From: Chitinophaga niabensis
GTDB lineage: Bacteria > Bacteroidota > Bacteroidia > Chitinophagales > Chitinophagaceae
Reading direction: 5' to 3'
DNA: 64,000 nucleotides
Assembly (NCBI RefSeq): GCF_900129465.1
Contig: NZ_FSRA01000002.1
Span: 2,170,001-2,234,000 of the forward strand
Below the pieces are notes generated by a model that saw only the letters and a program-made list of their open reading frames with translations, did no database searches and was not told where the DNA came from. Positions 34,148 to 43,805 of the stretch are shown here, piece after piece; the stretch's first letter is position 1, and every line of letters starts with the position of its first letter. A program made the translations under genes and the position numbers.

Positions 34148-34400
34148 CACCTGAAGTTAAATCGGAGCACTAATTACTTAGCGCGAATAAAAACGCAAAA
34201 AAATAAGCTTTTATAAGCGTTAATTTCGAAGAGCAATTTTACGGGGATTATACCTGTCTAAATGTTAATCAATTGTTAATGAGTTGTTAATTAGAAGGAG
34301 GCATACCTGGAAGTGCATGGTAATTAAATAACACACTCAGGCAAAATGCTATGAGCCGGAGCCATATGCTTGGATTACCTTACCATGATATAAAACTTAT

Positions 34401-35780
34401 ATGATGAAACGCACCAGCATCCTACTCTTTCTTTCCACGCTACTCACCTTGAACAACTTCGCCCAGGAGAAAAGGCTTTTCCCGGAAACACCCGAACAAA
34501 AAGAAAAACGCCTGGCCTGGTGGACAAACGACCGCTTCGGCATGTTCATCCATTGGGGACTTTACGCATTACCCGCCCGCCATGAATGGGTTAAAAACCG
34601 GGAACGGATCTCAGACTCCGCCTACCAGAAGTACTTCGATTATTTCAACCCGGACCTTTATAACCCAAGGGAATGGGCAAAAATGGCCAAAGCGGCCGGT
34701 ATGAAATATGCCGTGATCACCACCAAACACCACGAAGGTTTCTGCCTGTTCGATTCCAAATTCACGGATTATAAAGCCACGAATACACCCATCAAAAAAG
34801 ACCTGATCAAAGAATACGTGGAAGCTTTCCGCGCCGAAGGAATTAAGATCGGATTTTATTATTCCCTGATCGACTGGCACCATCCTGATTTCACCATAGA
34901 TGGTACCCACTCCCAGCGCCCTAATAACGATGCGGACTATGAACAGCTGAATAAGAACCGGGACATGTCCAAATACCGCACCTACCTTCACAACCAGGTA
35001 AGGGAACTGCTCACCAACTATGGCAAGATCGATATCCTCTGGCTGGACTTCTCTTATCCCGGTAAACGCGGGAAAGATCATAACGACTGGAACTCAGTAG
35101 ACCTGATCAAAATGGTGCGCAAACTCCAGCCCGGTATTATTGTAAATGACCGCCTGGACCTGAAAGAATATGCAGATGGGGGAGACTTTGTAACCCCGGA
35201 ACAATATAAAGTAGCCGCCTGGCCTACCGAAAATGGTAAACATGTTCCCTGGGAAACCTGCCAGACATTCTCCGGCTCATGGGGATATTACAGGGATGAA
35301 ACAACCTGGAAAGATGTAAAACAATTACTGGTATTACTCATAGAGTCCGTTAGTAAGGGAGGTAATCTATTATTAAATGTAGGCCCCACTGCACGTGGTA
35401 AAATCGATGCCCGCGCACAAACCGCACTGAAAGGAATGGGAGAGTGGATGGATGTGAACAGCCGTGCTATCTATGGCTGTACACAAGCCCCGGACGAATA
35501 TGCCCGTCCTGAAAACAGCCTGCTCACTTACAACCCCACTACCAAACGGTTGTATGTACACCTGCTGGATTACCCGCTGCAAAATTTCACCCTGCCCGGC
35601 TACAAGGGCAAGATCAAATATGCGCAGTTCCTGCATGATGGTTCTGAGATCCGTTTCAGCGCACCTTCCGGATATGGTTACAGAACAAATGGCCTCGGGC
35701 AGAACGACCTGAACCTCAGCCTGCCTGTTATTAAACCCGGTGTTGAGATCCCTGTAATTGAACTGATATTGGCAGACTAA
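34401..35780 (+). CDS. Secreted GH29 alpha-L-fucosidase, copy 1
   Basis: A 459-residue exported enzyme (signal peptide to about 22, ...NNFAQE). GH29 barrel landmarks: RFGMFIHWGLYALPARHEWV near the N-terminus, KYAVITTKHHEGFCLFDS, and IDILWLDFSYPG with likely nucleophile Asp216. GGNLLLNVGPTARG closes the catalytic domain and a short beta domain follows. It releases L-fucose from glycan ends with retention. It opens the carbohydrate island; the sulfatase gene begins 60 nt downstream. Start at the first of two adjacent Met codons. Confidence 0.92.
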   Translation: MMKRTSILLFLSTLLTLNNFAQEKRLFPETPEQKEKRLAWWTNDRFGMFIHWGLYALPARHEWVKNRERISDSAYQKYFDYFNPDLYNPREWAKMAKAAGMKYAVITTKHHEGFCLFDSKFTDYKATNTPIKKDLIKEYVEAFRAEGIKIGFYYSLIDWHHPDFTIDGTHSQRPNNDADYEQLNKNRDMSKYRTYLHNQVRELLTNYGKIDILWLDFSYPGKRGKDHNDWNSVDLIKMVRKLQPGIIVNDRLDLKEYADGGDFVTPEQYKVAAWPTENGKHVPWETCQTFSGSWGYYRDETTWKDVKQLLVLLIESVSKGGNLLLNVGPTARGKIDARAQTALKGMGEWMDVNSRAIYGCTQAPDEYARPENSLLTYNPTTKRLYVHLLDYPLQNFTLPGYKGKIKYAQFLHDGSEIRFSAPSGYGYRTNGLGQNDLNLSLPVIKPGVEIPVIELILAD

Positions 35781-35786
35781 GACTAA

Positions 35787-35794
35787 TATTTTTG
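35787..35794 (+). promoter_or_regulatory. -7 box before the second sulfatase gene
   Basis: TATTTTTG matches TAnnTTTG exactly, 7 nt after the GH29 stop. Transcription from it would begin at about 35799-35801, at the base of the hairpin at 35802-35836. Confidence 0.5.
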
Positions 35795-35801
35795 TATCTT
35801 G

Positions 35802-35836
35802 AAAGCGCTGCGGTATATAGAATGCCGCAGCGCTTT
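35802..35836 (+). promoter_or_regulatory. Perfect 12-bp hairpin ending 3 nt before a start codon
   Basis: AAAGCGCTGCGG (35802-35813) pairs perfectly with CCGCAGCGCTTT (35825-35836) around an 11-nt loop. The sulfatase ATG is at 35840. It could be the GH29 terminator (tail TTTTG) or the 5' structure of the sulfatase mRNA. Confidence 0.6.
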
Positions 35837-35839
35837 TGT

Positions 35840-37288
35840 ATGATAAAGAAATTCCTCGCTGCTGTATTCTGCTTAATAGCTACTTATAGTTTTATTCCCC
35901 AAAAGGAAAATAAGCCCAATGTGATCATCATTTTTATGGATGATATGGGATATGGTGATCCTGCCAGTTATGGCGGTGGCCCGTATAAAACTCCTAACCT
36001 GGACAGGATGGCGGCACAGGGGATCCGCTTTACACATTTCTATGCTGCACAGGCTGTGTGTTCTGCTTCCCGTGCAGGACTGCTCACAGGCTGTTATCCC
36101 AACCGCATTGGTATTCATGGTGCTTTATGGCCTACAGCTCCCATGGCGTTGAACAACGATGAAGAAACCATTGCAGAACTGCTGAAGAGCAGGGGATATA
36201 AAACAGGCATGGTCGGCAAATGGCACCTGGGCAGCAAACCTCCTTTCCTTCCTTTACAAAATGGTTTTGATGAATACCTGGGGCTACCGTATTCCAATGA
36301 TATGTGGCCGGTGCATTATGATGGAAAACCTTATACGGATACTACAAACAGCCGGAGCAAATATCCCCCGCTGCCACTGATAGAAGGCAACAATACCATT
36401 CGCATTATTAAAACATTGGAAGATCAGTCTGAATTAACTTCCATGTATACAGAACGTGCCTGCAAATTCATCCGTGAAAACAAGAAAGGTCCTTTCTTCC
36501 TTTACTTAGCGCATAGTATGCCGCATGTGCCCATTGCTGTTTCCAAACCCTTCCGTAATAAAAGCGGTGCCGGTCTTTTCGGAGACCTGATGCAGGAGCT
36601 GGATGCCTCTGTTGGAGCAGTGATGCGTACACTGGAAGAACAAGGCCTCACAAAAAATACATTGATCGTATTCACCAGTGACAATGGTCCCTGGCTGAAC
36701 TATGGTAATCATGCCGGTAATACAGGCGGTTTGAGAGAAGGAAAAGGGTCCAGCTGGGAAGGTGGTCAACGCGTTCCCTGCATTATGCGCTGGCCCGGAG
36801 AGATCCCTGCCGGCGTAGTGAGCAGCGAAATTGCTTCTACCATAGATCTCCTGCCAACCGTGGCTACGATCTGCGGTGCTAAATTGCCCGCTAAGAAAAT
36901 AGATGGCGTGAACATCCTCTCTTTATTACGCAATGAAAAAGATGCACGCCCCAGGGACCATTTCGTTTATTATTATGGCGTGAACAACCTGGAAGGGATC
37001 CGCAAAGGAAAATACAAACTGGTATTCCCCCATAAAGGCCGCACATATAAGAACAACCTGCCGGGATATGACGGTTTCCCTGGTGCGCAGCCTAATGTAG
37101 ATGTTCCCCTCGCATTATATGATCTTAGCATTGATCCGGGTGAAACACTGGATGTAAAAGAGCGTTTTCCGGAAGTGGTAAAAGAGCTGGAAGCACTCGC
37201 AGATACTTATCGCAACACATTGGGAGACGAACTGCGTAAAATGCCCGGCACGGAGAGAAGAGAACCCGGAAAGGTAGTCATGAAGTGA
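35840..37288 (+). CDS. Secreted sulfatase, type I (CSASR)
   Basis: The start at 35840 gives 482 residues with a proper signal peptide (MIKKFLAAVFCLIATYSFI); an upstream in-frame start at 35792 would place 16 codons across the hairpin and is unlikely. The formylglycine motif is CSASR (74-78) in QAVCSASRAGLLTG. Metal-binding residues are Asp34-Asp35 (FMDDMGYGD), and GKWHLG and TSDNGPW are present. This is an S1-family arylsulfatase-like enzyme with a CxAxR core. Together with the GH29 upstream it points to a sulfated, fucosylated glycan, or to separate substrates induced together. Confidence 0.9.
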   Translation: MIKKFLAAVFCLIATYSFIPQKENKPNVIIIFMDDMGYGDPASYGGGPYKTPNLDRMAAQGIRFTHFYAAQAVCSASRAGLLTGCYPNRIGIHGALWPTAPMALNNDEETIAELLKSRGYKTGMVGKWHLGSKPPFLPLQNGFDEYLGLPYSNDMWPVHYDGKPYTDTTNSRSKYPPLPLIEGNNTIRIIKTLEDQSELTSMYTERACKFIRENKKGPFFLYLAHSMPHVPIAVSKPFRNKSGAGLFGDLMQELDASVGAVMRTLEEQGLTKNTLIVFTSDNGPWLNYGNHAGNTGGLREGKGSSWEGGQRVPCIMRWPGEIPAGVVSSEIASTIDLLPTVATICGAKLPAKKIDGVNILSLLRNEKDARPRDHFVYYYGVNNLEGIRKGKYKLVFPHKGRTYKNNLPGYDGFPGAQPNVDVPLALYDLSIDPGETLDVKERFPEVVKELEALADTYRNTLGDELRKMPGTERREPGKVVMK

Positions 37289-37296
37289 TAATCCCC

Positions 37297-37304
37297 TATC
37301 TTTG
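37297..37304 (+). promoter_or_regulatory. -7 box of the ECF sigma gene
   Basis: TATCTTTG fits TAnnTTTG exactly and ends 8 nt before the ATG at 37313, so the mRNA would be nearly leaderless. Confidence 0.55.
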
Positions 37305-37312
37305 AAGTACGC

Positions 37313-37900
37313 ATGTATGCAACTTCATTCCACGACGATGCCTCCGAATGGCAGGCTTTTATAACCGGAAATCAGGCCTCCTGCGGAACCCTGTATGCCC
37401 GTTATGCGCCGCAGTTATATAACTATGGTTGTAAGCTGCATGCAGATCGTTCATTGATAGAGGATTGCATTCAACAGTTGTTCCTCTACCTGCTGACTCA
37501 CCGCAGTCATTTATCAGCCGTACAAAATGTAAAAGCATACCTGGTGAAAGCGTTTCGCCGTGATCTCTTACGTATGGCCACGGACAATCGTAAACAGCAG
37601 GAGTTCCCGGCAGAAGGTTTTGATATCACCATTTCCCCAGAAACCCAGCTGATCAGTGATGAAAGCACCCTCGCACGACGCAGGAAAGTAGCAGAAGAGA
37701 TCAATGCACTTCCACCCCGTATGAAAGAAGTGTTGTTCCTGCGCTTTTATGAAAACCTTTCTTTTGAAGATATAGCGGCTGTTATGAACATTCATCAGAA
37801 GTCTGTTTATAAGATGGTATACAAAGCCTTCGATAAACTCCGCCATCGCCTGGTAGATTTCCCCTTATGGTTAGCCATGGGCTGGTTGCTCTGGAAATAA
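37313..37900 (+). CDS. ECF RNA polymerase sigma factor of a polysaccharide utilisation locus
   Basis: A 195-residue sigma-70 family protein with only regions 2 and 4. Region 2 (about 20-90) includes LYARYAPQLYNYGCKL and AVQNVKAYLVKAFRRDLL. Region 4 (about 125-180) includes LPPRMKEVLFLRFYENLSFEDIAAVMNIHQKSVYKMVYKAFDKL. It is followed by a FecR anti-sigma gene and the SusC gene with an STN signalling domain. By family rules, substrate binding at SusC relays through FecR to free this sigma factor, which then switches on the locus. No conventional -35 element for the gene itself was seen. Confidence 0.93.
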   Translation: MYATSFHDDASEWQAFITGNQASCGTLYARYAPQLYNYGCKLHADRSLIEDCIQQLFLYLLTHRSHLSAVQNVKAYLVKAFRRDLLRMATDNRKQQEFPAEGFDITISPETQLISDESTLARRRKVAEEINALPPRMKEVLFLRFYENLSFEDIAAVMNIHQKSVYKMVYKAFDKLRHRLVDFPLWLAMGWLLWK

Positions 37901-37954
37901 AAAATATTTTCTCACGGAAGGGATAAAATCCCGCTAACCCTCCTCTATATAAAT

Positions 37955-38944
37955 ATGGAATGGAAAGATTATGCGGAATACCGCCAGGAAGATTTCCTGA
38001 CAGACGATTATTTTTCGGAATGGGTTTTGAGGCCCAATAAGGAGAATAATGCTTTCTGGGAAGAATGGCAACAGCTGTATCCATCCAGGCAGCCCATTAT
38101 CACGGAAGCCCGTAAGATCCTCCTCTCCCTGGAATATACCCGGGAAGAAATGCCCATAGAAAGTTATGACCGGATCTGGAGTGTGATAGCAGAAGAAATG
38201 GAAACGGCTACCCCGGTAAGAAAGAGAAGATGGCCGTTAGCGCTCGCAGCAGCCATGGTAACAGGCATTGTGGCTGTAGCGGCATTCTGGCTGTTGAGGA
38301 GTAAACCCGTTCCTCCTGTTTATACAAGTCAGTTTGGTGAGAACAGAACACTTGTTTTGCCGGATAGTTCAAAAGTAATATTGGGACCACATTCCAGTCT
38401 TCGGCTGGGAGATTTTAAAGGCCTAAGGGAAGTATGGCTGGAGGGAGAAGCCTATTTCAATATACAGCATACAGCTGTTCCTGCCCTGCCCTTTATTGTG
38501 CATTCCCGTTCACTGGATATTGAAGTACTGGGCACCACATTTAATGTAAAAAACTACACAGGTAATACACAGGTAGTATTAAGTTCTGGAAAAATAGCCC
38601 TGCGCAGGCAGGATGAAAGACTGATCATGAAACCGGGAGACCTGGTTGAATACAAAGAAAAAGAAGAAAAATATCTGCGTAAAGAAGTAAAGCCGGAACG
38701 TTACGCTTCCTGGGTGGAAGGTACACTTGTTTTTGAAGATACGCCATTGGAAACAGTGGCTACTGAAGTGTACCATCAATTCGGGATCAGGCTCGTGTTC
38801 AGGGATTCATCACTTACAAAGGAAAAGTTCAGCGCTACGTTAACATCAGCAGACCAGGCCATAGTACTGGCTGCTATTAAAGAAGCTTTCAGCCTGGAAT
38901 TAACGCAGGGAGCTGATAGCACGTACATATTTACCCGGAAATAA
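37955..38944 (+). CDS. FecR-family anti-sigma factor
   Basis: A 329-residue inner-membrane protein. The cytosolic N-terminus (1-90) holds the sigma factor. One membrane helix spans about 94-114. The periplasmic part contains the FecR domain (about 120-225, FGENRTLVLPDSSKVILGPH, then LEVWLEGEAYFNI-type text) and a C-terminal DUF4974 domain (about 255-329, LVFEDTPLETVATEVYHQF). It senses the STN domain of the SusC protein encoded next. Gene order sigma-FecR-SusC-SusD is the standard regulated locus of this phylum. Confidence 0.94.
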   Translation: MEWKDYAEYRQEDFLTDDYFSEWVLRPNKENNAFWEEWQQLYPSRQPIITEARKILLSLEYTREEMPIESYDRIWSVIAEEMETATPVRKRRWPLALAAAMVTGIVAVAAFWLLRSKPVPPVYTSQFGENRTLVLPDSSKVILGPHSSLRLGDFKGLREVWLEGEAYFNIQHTAVPALPFIVHSRSLDIEVLGTTFNVKNYTGNTQVVLSSGKIALRRQDERLIMKPGDLVEYKEKEEKYLRKEVKPERYASWVEGTLVFEDTPLETVATEVYHQFGIRLVFRDSSLTKEKFSATLTSADQAIVLAAIKEAFSLELTQGADSTYIFTRK

Positions 38945-38988
38945 GACACGACCAAAACAAAAAATTGTTACTCCGTAAACACGTTCTT

Positions 38989-41900
38989 ATGAAACTAAAT
39001 CGATTACTATGCGGATGCATGCTACTCCTGCCATTTTGTATACAGGCACAGGATGTAGGATATGTTCCGCCTCCATCATCAGAAACAGAGGAACCCGGAA
39101 TGCCCCTCAGATCGGCACTTAATAAATTGGGCAAGCTCCATAAGATCAGTTTTGCCTACAGCAGCAAATTAATAGACAGCAAAAAAGTTCCTGCTGTTTC
39201 CTCAACAAAAAAGCCATTACCGGAAGTCCTGGACGATATGCTCACACCGCTTCAGTTGCAATATAAAAAGATAGATGAAGGGTTGTATGTGATCCAGCCT
39301 GCATTGATCAGTGAACAGAATATAGCCGTTCCCATAAAAGGAACCGTAAAGGATAAAGATGGCCAGCCCATTCCCGGTGTAACCATCCAGGTAAAAGGCA
39401 CAAGTGTGGGAACGGTTTCCACACCGGAGGGCACTTTTACACTGAATGCGCCGGATGCGAACGTAACATTGCTGTTTTCCTATATCGGGTATGATCCACA
39501 GGAAATAGCATTGGAGGGCCGTACAGAATTGAACGTGGTGATGGCCACATCTTCCAGCCAGCTGGAACAGGTAGTGGTAGTAGGATATGGTACCCGCCGC
39601 AAAAGAGACCTCACCGGCGCCATTGGTAGTGTACAGGGAGAAGAACTGACCAAACAACCGGTGAACACTGCAACGCAGGGTGTGCAGGGAAAACTGGCGG
39701 GTGTGCAGATCATCAGTTCGGGCGCACCAGGTTCACAGCCTCTTGTACGTGTGCGCGGTACCGGTAGTATGCTGGCCGGAGCAGAACCTTTGTACGTAGT
39801 GGATGGTGTACTTACCAACGATATCAGGAATATCAATACGGCAGACATTGTTTCCATGGACATCCTGAAAGATGCATCTTCCGCCGCAATCTATGGTGTG
39901 CGTGCTGCCAACGGGGTAGTGATCATTACTACCAAACGTGGAAAGATAGGGAAGATGGAAGTGAGCTATAACATGAACGCCGGATTCAGAGAAGTAGCGC
40001 ATCTTGTTAAAATGGCCAATAGCACACAATACACAGATTACCTGAAAGATGCGGCGCCCAATGTTACACTACCCGGGTATAATGTATCCACCAACTGGTA
40101 CGATGCCATTCTGCGCAAGGGCTTCCAGCAGGTACATAATATTTCGCTTTCCGGAGGATCAGAGAAATTCCTCTATTATTTCAATGCAGGATATCTTACA
40201 GATGAAGGCATAGTGAACGTAAATAAATACGATCGTTTAACCATCCGGTCCAATAACGAATATAATATCAGCGATAAATTGAAATTCGTTGCACAGTTCT
40301 CTTATATGCGTTCCAATACACGGTACGTGGACCTTCAGGGGATCTACACCAATACTTACCGTGCCTCTCCACTCATACCGGTTATGCAGCACGGAAAATA
40401 TGGGAACACTGCGGCCTTTGGTAATGTAGGTAATCCTGTGCTCACAATAGATAAGAACAACGACAAGTTGCAGGAAGGCCGCGTACAGGGTACCACTTAC
40501 CTGGAATATTCTCCCTGGAAGTTCCTGAAGCTGCGTTCCAGCATGAGCGTAAACCAGTCTAATTTCAACAGGAAGAAATATAACTACAAGTTCCTGAACG
40601 ATGAAACAACTTTCCTCATAGCAGGAGGTAACCAGCAACGCCCGGAAAGCCAGCTCACCATGGTAAAAGAACAGAACCAGGAATGGCTCTGGGATAATAC
40701 CGCCACTTTTCAGCAACGTTTTGGAGACCATGATCTCACCGTACTGGCAGGGTACACTGCACAAAAATACCAGGGAGAATATATTGAAGGCAGCAGAAGG
40801 AATGTGCCTATCAGTACAGACCTCTGGTACTTAATAGCTGGTGATCCCAATACTTCCACGGTTACTGCAGATGGTGATAAGTATGCCCGTACTTCTATCC
40901 TGGGTCGTGTGAACTATAGTTATAAGGACAAATACCTTGCTACCATATCCTTCCGGAACGATGCCTCATCCCGCTTCCCGTCAGAGAACCGGAACGGTTA
41001 TTTCCCGGCTGTAGGTTTAGGCTGGGTGCTTTCACAGGAATCTTTCCTGAAGGACCAGCAGATCTTCGATTTCCTGAAACTACGTGGTAGCTGGGGGCGC
41101 ATTGGTAATGATAACATCGAATCCAACCTTTATATATTAACCGGCAGCACGGGCCAGCAGTATTTCTTTGATGGGAAAGCCACATTGGGTACAAGCCTTG
41201 CCGATATCAAAAACCGTAATCTTAAATGGGAAACCACGGAAGAATATGATTTTGGATTGGAGTTCACCACACTCAAACAAAGACTGACAGGTGAAATAAA
41301 TTATTACAACAAGAAAACCATTGATGCATTGGTGGGCGTAAAGATCCCGGGTCTCTTAGGCGACCCTGACAATGAGTATATCACCAATGCCGGTTCATTT
41401 GTGAATAAAGGATGGGAATTCACTTTGCAATGGAAGGATAAGATCAATGAGGACTTCGATTATACTTTTGGTGGCAACCTCACCCTGAATGATAATGAAG
41501 TGACCGGTCTGAACCAGGGGCAGCCATTGTTAAAAGGTGGTGTAGGCGGACAAGGCCCCGTAACCAAAACAGACAATGGTCACCCCATCGGAAGTTTCTT
41601 TGTATATGATGCGCTGGGCGTGTTTGTAGACCAGGCAGCAGTAGATGCGTATTTAAATAAAGATGGACAGAAGATCCAGCCGGATGCTAAACCCGGTGAC
41701 CTGCGTTACAGGGATGCAAATAACGATGGCCGTATTACCGTAGATGATAAGATCTATGCCGGTTCTTATCAGCCTAAATTGTATTACGGTCTTAATGCCG
41801 GCGTGAATTATAAAGGCATAGACCTGAGCATGGACTTTTACGGCAATGCCGGCAACAAGATCTACAATGGTAAAAAAGCATTCCGTTATGAGATCACGGA

Positions 41901-42294
41901 TAATGTGGAATCAGATTATGCGGATAAACGGTGGACGGCCACCCGCCCTTCTGCAACAGATCCGCGGGTACTGAGCAATAGTATGCCTGCTTCCACTTAC
42001 TTCATTGAATCCGGTAATTTCTTCCGCCTCAATAACGTTACGCTGGGATATACATTACCTAAGCAATTACTGGAACGGATGAAAATGAACAGGTTGAGGA
42101 TTTGCCTCACCTCTCAGAATCTTTTCACTGTAAAACGCTTCAGCGGTTTCTCGCCTGAAATGATCTCCACCAATCCGAAAGCAGATGGTTTTATCTCTGC
42201 GCAGAATAATTCCAGTCCCCTGGAAAGCGGAATAGAGCTGATGCCGTATCCTACCACCAGAACGTTTGCTGCAGGATTGAATGTTACATTTTAA
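38989..42294 (+). CDS. SusC/RagA-family TonB-dependent receptor with STN domain
   Basis: Starting at ATG 38989 gives 1101 residues with a signal peptide (MKLNRLLCGCMLLLPFCIQAQ). Domains in order: STN (about 40-105), CarboxypepD_reg-like beta-sandwich (about 113-190, VKDKDGQPIPGVTIQVKGTS), plug (about 195-320) and a 22-strand barrel to the end. The STN domain marks it as a transducer that contacts FecR as well as an importer. With the SusD lipoprotein encoded 11 nt downstream it forms the outer-membrane oligosaccharide pump, energised by TonB. An upstream in-frame TTG is not needed. Confidence 0.95.
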   Translation: MKLNRLLCGCMLLLPFCIQAQDVGYVPPPSSETEEPGMPLRSALNKLGKLHKISFAYSSKLIDSKKVPAVSSTKKPLPEVLDDMLTPLQLQYKKIDEGLYVIQPALISEQNIAVPIKGTVKDKDGQPIPGVTIQVKGTSVGTVSTPEGTFTLNAPDANVTLLFSYIGYDPQEIALEGRTELNVVMATSSSQLEQVVVVGYGTRRKRDLTGAIGSVQGEELTKQPVNTATQGVQGKLAGVQIISSGAPGSQPLVRVRGTGSMLAGAEPLYVVDGVLTNDIRNINTADIVSMDILKDASSAAIYGVRAANGVVIITTKRGKIGKMEVSYNMNAGFREVAHLVKMANSTQYTDYLKDAAPNVTLPGYNVSTNWYDAILRKGFQQVHNISLSGGSEKFLYYFNAGYLTDEGIVNVNKYDRLTIRSNNEYNISDKLKFVAQFSYMRSNTRYVDLQGIYTNTYRASPLIPVMQHGKYGNTAAFGNVGNPVLTIDKNNDKLQEGRVQGTTYLEYSPWKFLKLRSSMSVNQSNFNRKKYNYKFLNDETTFLIAGGNQQRPESQLTMVKEQNQEWLWDNTATFQQRFGDHDLTVLAGYTAQKYQGEYIEGSRRNVPISTDLWYLIAGDPNTSTVTADGDKYARTSILGRVNYSYKDKYLATISFRNDASSRFPSENRNGYFPAVGLGWVLSQESFLKDQQIFDFLKLRGSWGRIGNDNIESNLYILTGSTGQQYFFDGKATLGTSLADIKNRNLKWETTEEYDFGLEFTTLKQRLTGEINYYNKKTIDALVGVKIPGLLGDPDNEYITNAGSFVNKGWEFTLQWKDKINEDFDYTFGGNLTLNDNEVTGLNQGQPLLKGGVGGQGPVTKTDNGHPIGSFFVYDALGVFVDQAAVDAYLNKDGQKIQPDAKPGDLRYRDANNDGRITVDDKIYAGSYQPKLYYGLNAGVNYKGIDLSMDFYGNAGNKIYNGKKAFRYEITDNVESDYADKRWTATRPSATDPRVLSNSMPASTYFIESGNFFRLNNVTLGYTLPKQLLERMKMNRLRICLTSQNLFTVKRFSGFSPEMISTNPKADGFISAQNNSSPLESGIELMPYPTTRTFAAGLNVTF

Positions 42295-42305
42295 ACCACG
42301 TTATC

Positions 42306-43805
42306 ATGAAAAGACTAATCAACATAAATATATTATTGATCTGTTTCCTGCTGATGTATGTCAGCTGCGGCAAGGGATTCCTGGATATTCCGCCGCAGGG
42401 CAGGGTAACAGAAGAAGAGATAAGGAATAATCCCAATGCAGCAGTAGACCTGGTGAATGGAGTATACAACGTAATGTGGCTGGGAGGTTTCGGGCCTGAT
42501 GTGCATGGTTTGCAAATGGTGGTACTCACCAGCATTGCAAGTGATGAAGGAGATAAAGGCAGCACACCGCAGGATTATGGCCCGGCATTGGAAATAGATA
42601 ATTTCACTTACACACCGGCCAATTCAAATGTGCAGAATTTCTGGACGGGTTACTACCAGGCCATTGCACGTACCAACCAGGCCCTGGATAAATTACCATT
42701 AAGCCCGCTGGACGATGTTACCAAAAACAGGCTGATAGGAGAAGTACGTTTTCTGCGTGGGTATTTTTATTTTAACCTCGTGCGGACTTTTGGCGGCGTG
42801 CCTAAACTGGACCGTGTGCCTAAGCCGGAAGAAGCGAATGCAGATGAATTCCAGACACGTGCCACAGCTGCTGAGATCTATGATCTTATTATCAGTGATC
42901 TGCAGTTTGCTGTAGACAATCTTCCGCTGAAAGGCGCAACCCCTGTAGGCCGTGTTACCAAAGGAGCCGCACAGGGCATGCTGGCTAAAGTATATCTTTA
43001 CAGGAAGGAATACCAGAAAGCGTTTGATCTGTCAAAAGCCGTGATCGATTCCAGGTTGTATGATACGCTTTCCAATTATGCCGATATTTGGCGTGCAAAG
43101 GGAGCCAATTCAATGGAATCCATCTTTGAAGTGCAAACAGGTACCAGTGCCGCTTGTAATTCTGCCATAGAATTATACGCAAATTGCCAGGGCATCCGGG
43201 CAAAAAAAGGCTGGTCTGATTTCGGTTTTGGATTTAATAACCCTACCGCAAGCCTGGCTGCAGCTTACGAGCCTGGCGACAAACGTAAAGAGGGTACTAT
43301 CATTACCATTCAGCCCGGGGGCACTGTATTGTGGGATGGCTTCAGGGTACCTTCCAGGGACTCCGTGGAAAACGACCGCTATAATTATAAAGCGTATCAT
43401 AGCCGTACACAGGAACCTTATTGCGGAAGCCCGGACCGTACACCTAAAAACCTGCGGGTGCTTCGTTATGGAGAGGTATTGCTGATCTATGCAGAAGCTG
43501 CCAATGAAATAAACAATCCGGGAGAAGCATTGGCCAAACTGAATATCATCCGTAAACGTGCAGGATTGCCGGATGCACCCGCAGCAGGACAAGCAGACAT
43601 GCGCCTGGCTATCTGGAAGGAGAGAAGAGTGGAACTGGCCATGGAACATGATCGTTTCTGGGACCTTGTAAGGCAGGGACGTGCAGGCCAGGTGATGAGA
43701 GCACATGGGAAAAACTTTGTAGACGGTAAACATGAATTATTTCCCATCCCGCAGGAGCAGATACTCTTAAGCGGTGGGCGTTTAGAACAAAATCCGAATT
43801 ACTGA
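42306..43805 (+). CDS. SusD/RagB-family nutrient-binding lipoprotein
   Basis: A 499-residue surface lipoprotein. The signal peptide ends with a lipobox around Cys21 (LMYVSCGKGFLD). The SusD fold is marked by NFWTGYYQAIARTNQALDKL in the TPR-like part, the RFLRGYFYFNLVRTFGGVPKL motif, and the C-terminal NIIRKRAGLPDAP and WKERRVELAMEHDRFWDLVR blocks. It forms the lid on the SusC barrel and helps capture glycans. Its stop overlaps the next ATG by one base (TGATG), so the downstream glucoamylase-like gene is translationally coupled. Confidence 0.95.
   Translation: MKRLININILLICFLLMYVSCGKGFLDIPPQGRVTEEEIRNNPNAAVDLVNGVYNVMWLGGFGPDVHGLQMVVLTSIASDEGDKGSTPQDYGPALEIDNFTYTPANSNVQNFWTGYYQAIARTNQALDKLPLSPLDDVTKNRLIGEVRFLRGYFYFNLVRTFGGVPKLDRVPKPEEANADEFQTRATAAEIYDLIISDLQFAVDNLPLKGATPVGRVTKGAAQGMLAKVYLYRKEYQKAFDLSKAVIDSRLYDTLSNYADIWRAKGANSMESIFEVQTGTSAACNSAIELYANCQGIRAKKGWSDFGFGFNNPTASLAAAYEPGDKRKEGTIITIQPGGTVLWDGFRVPSRDSVENDRYNYKAYHSRTQEPYCGSPDRTPKNLRVLRYGEVLLIYAEAANEINNPGEALAKLNIIRKRAGLPDAPAAGQADMRLAIWKERRVELAMEHDRFWDLVRQGRAGQVMRAHGKNFVDGKHELFPIPQEQILLSGGRLEQNPNY

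Larger units (their letters stand above)
33468..34400. other. 933-bp intergenic region with three palindromic structures
   Basis: No credible protein gene on either strand; it is the largest gene-free stretch here. It holds an interrupted hairpin at 33724-33760 that is terminator-like on the minus strand, a 12-bp palindrome GGGTTATAACCC at 33921-33932, and an imperfect hairpin at 34112-34147. A 36-codon minus-strand frame (about 34063-33953) is too short to trust. A non-coding RNA read leftwards is possible. Confidence 0.5.

Noticed and set aside
33919..34173. 84-codon plus-strand frame in the gene-free region
   Set aside because: Composition is unlike neighbours, it starts within a palindrome, has no promoter box and no family resemblance.
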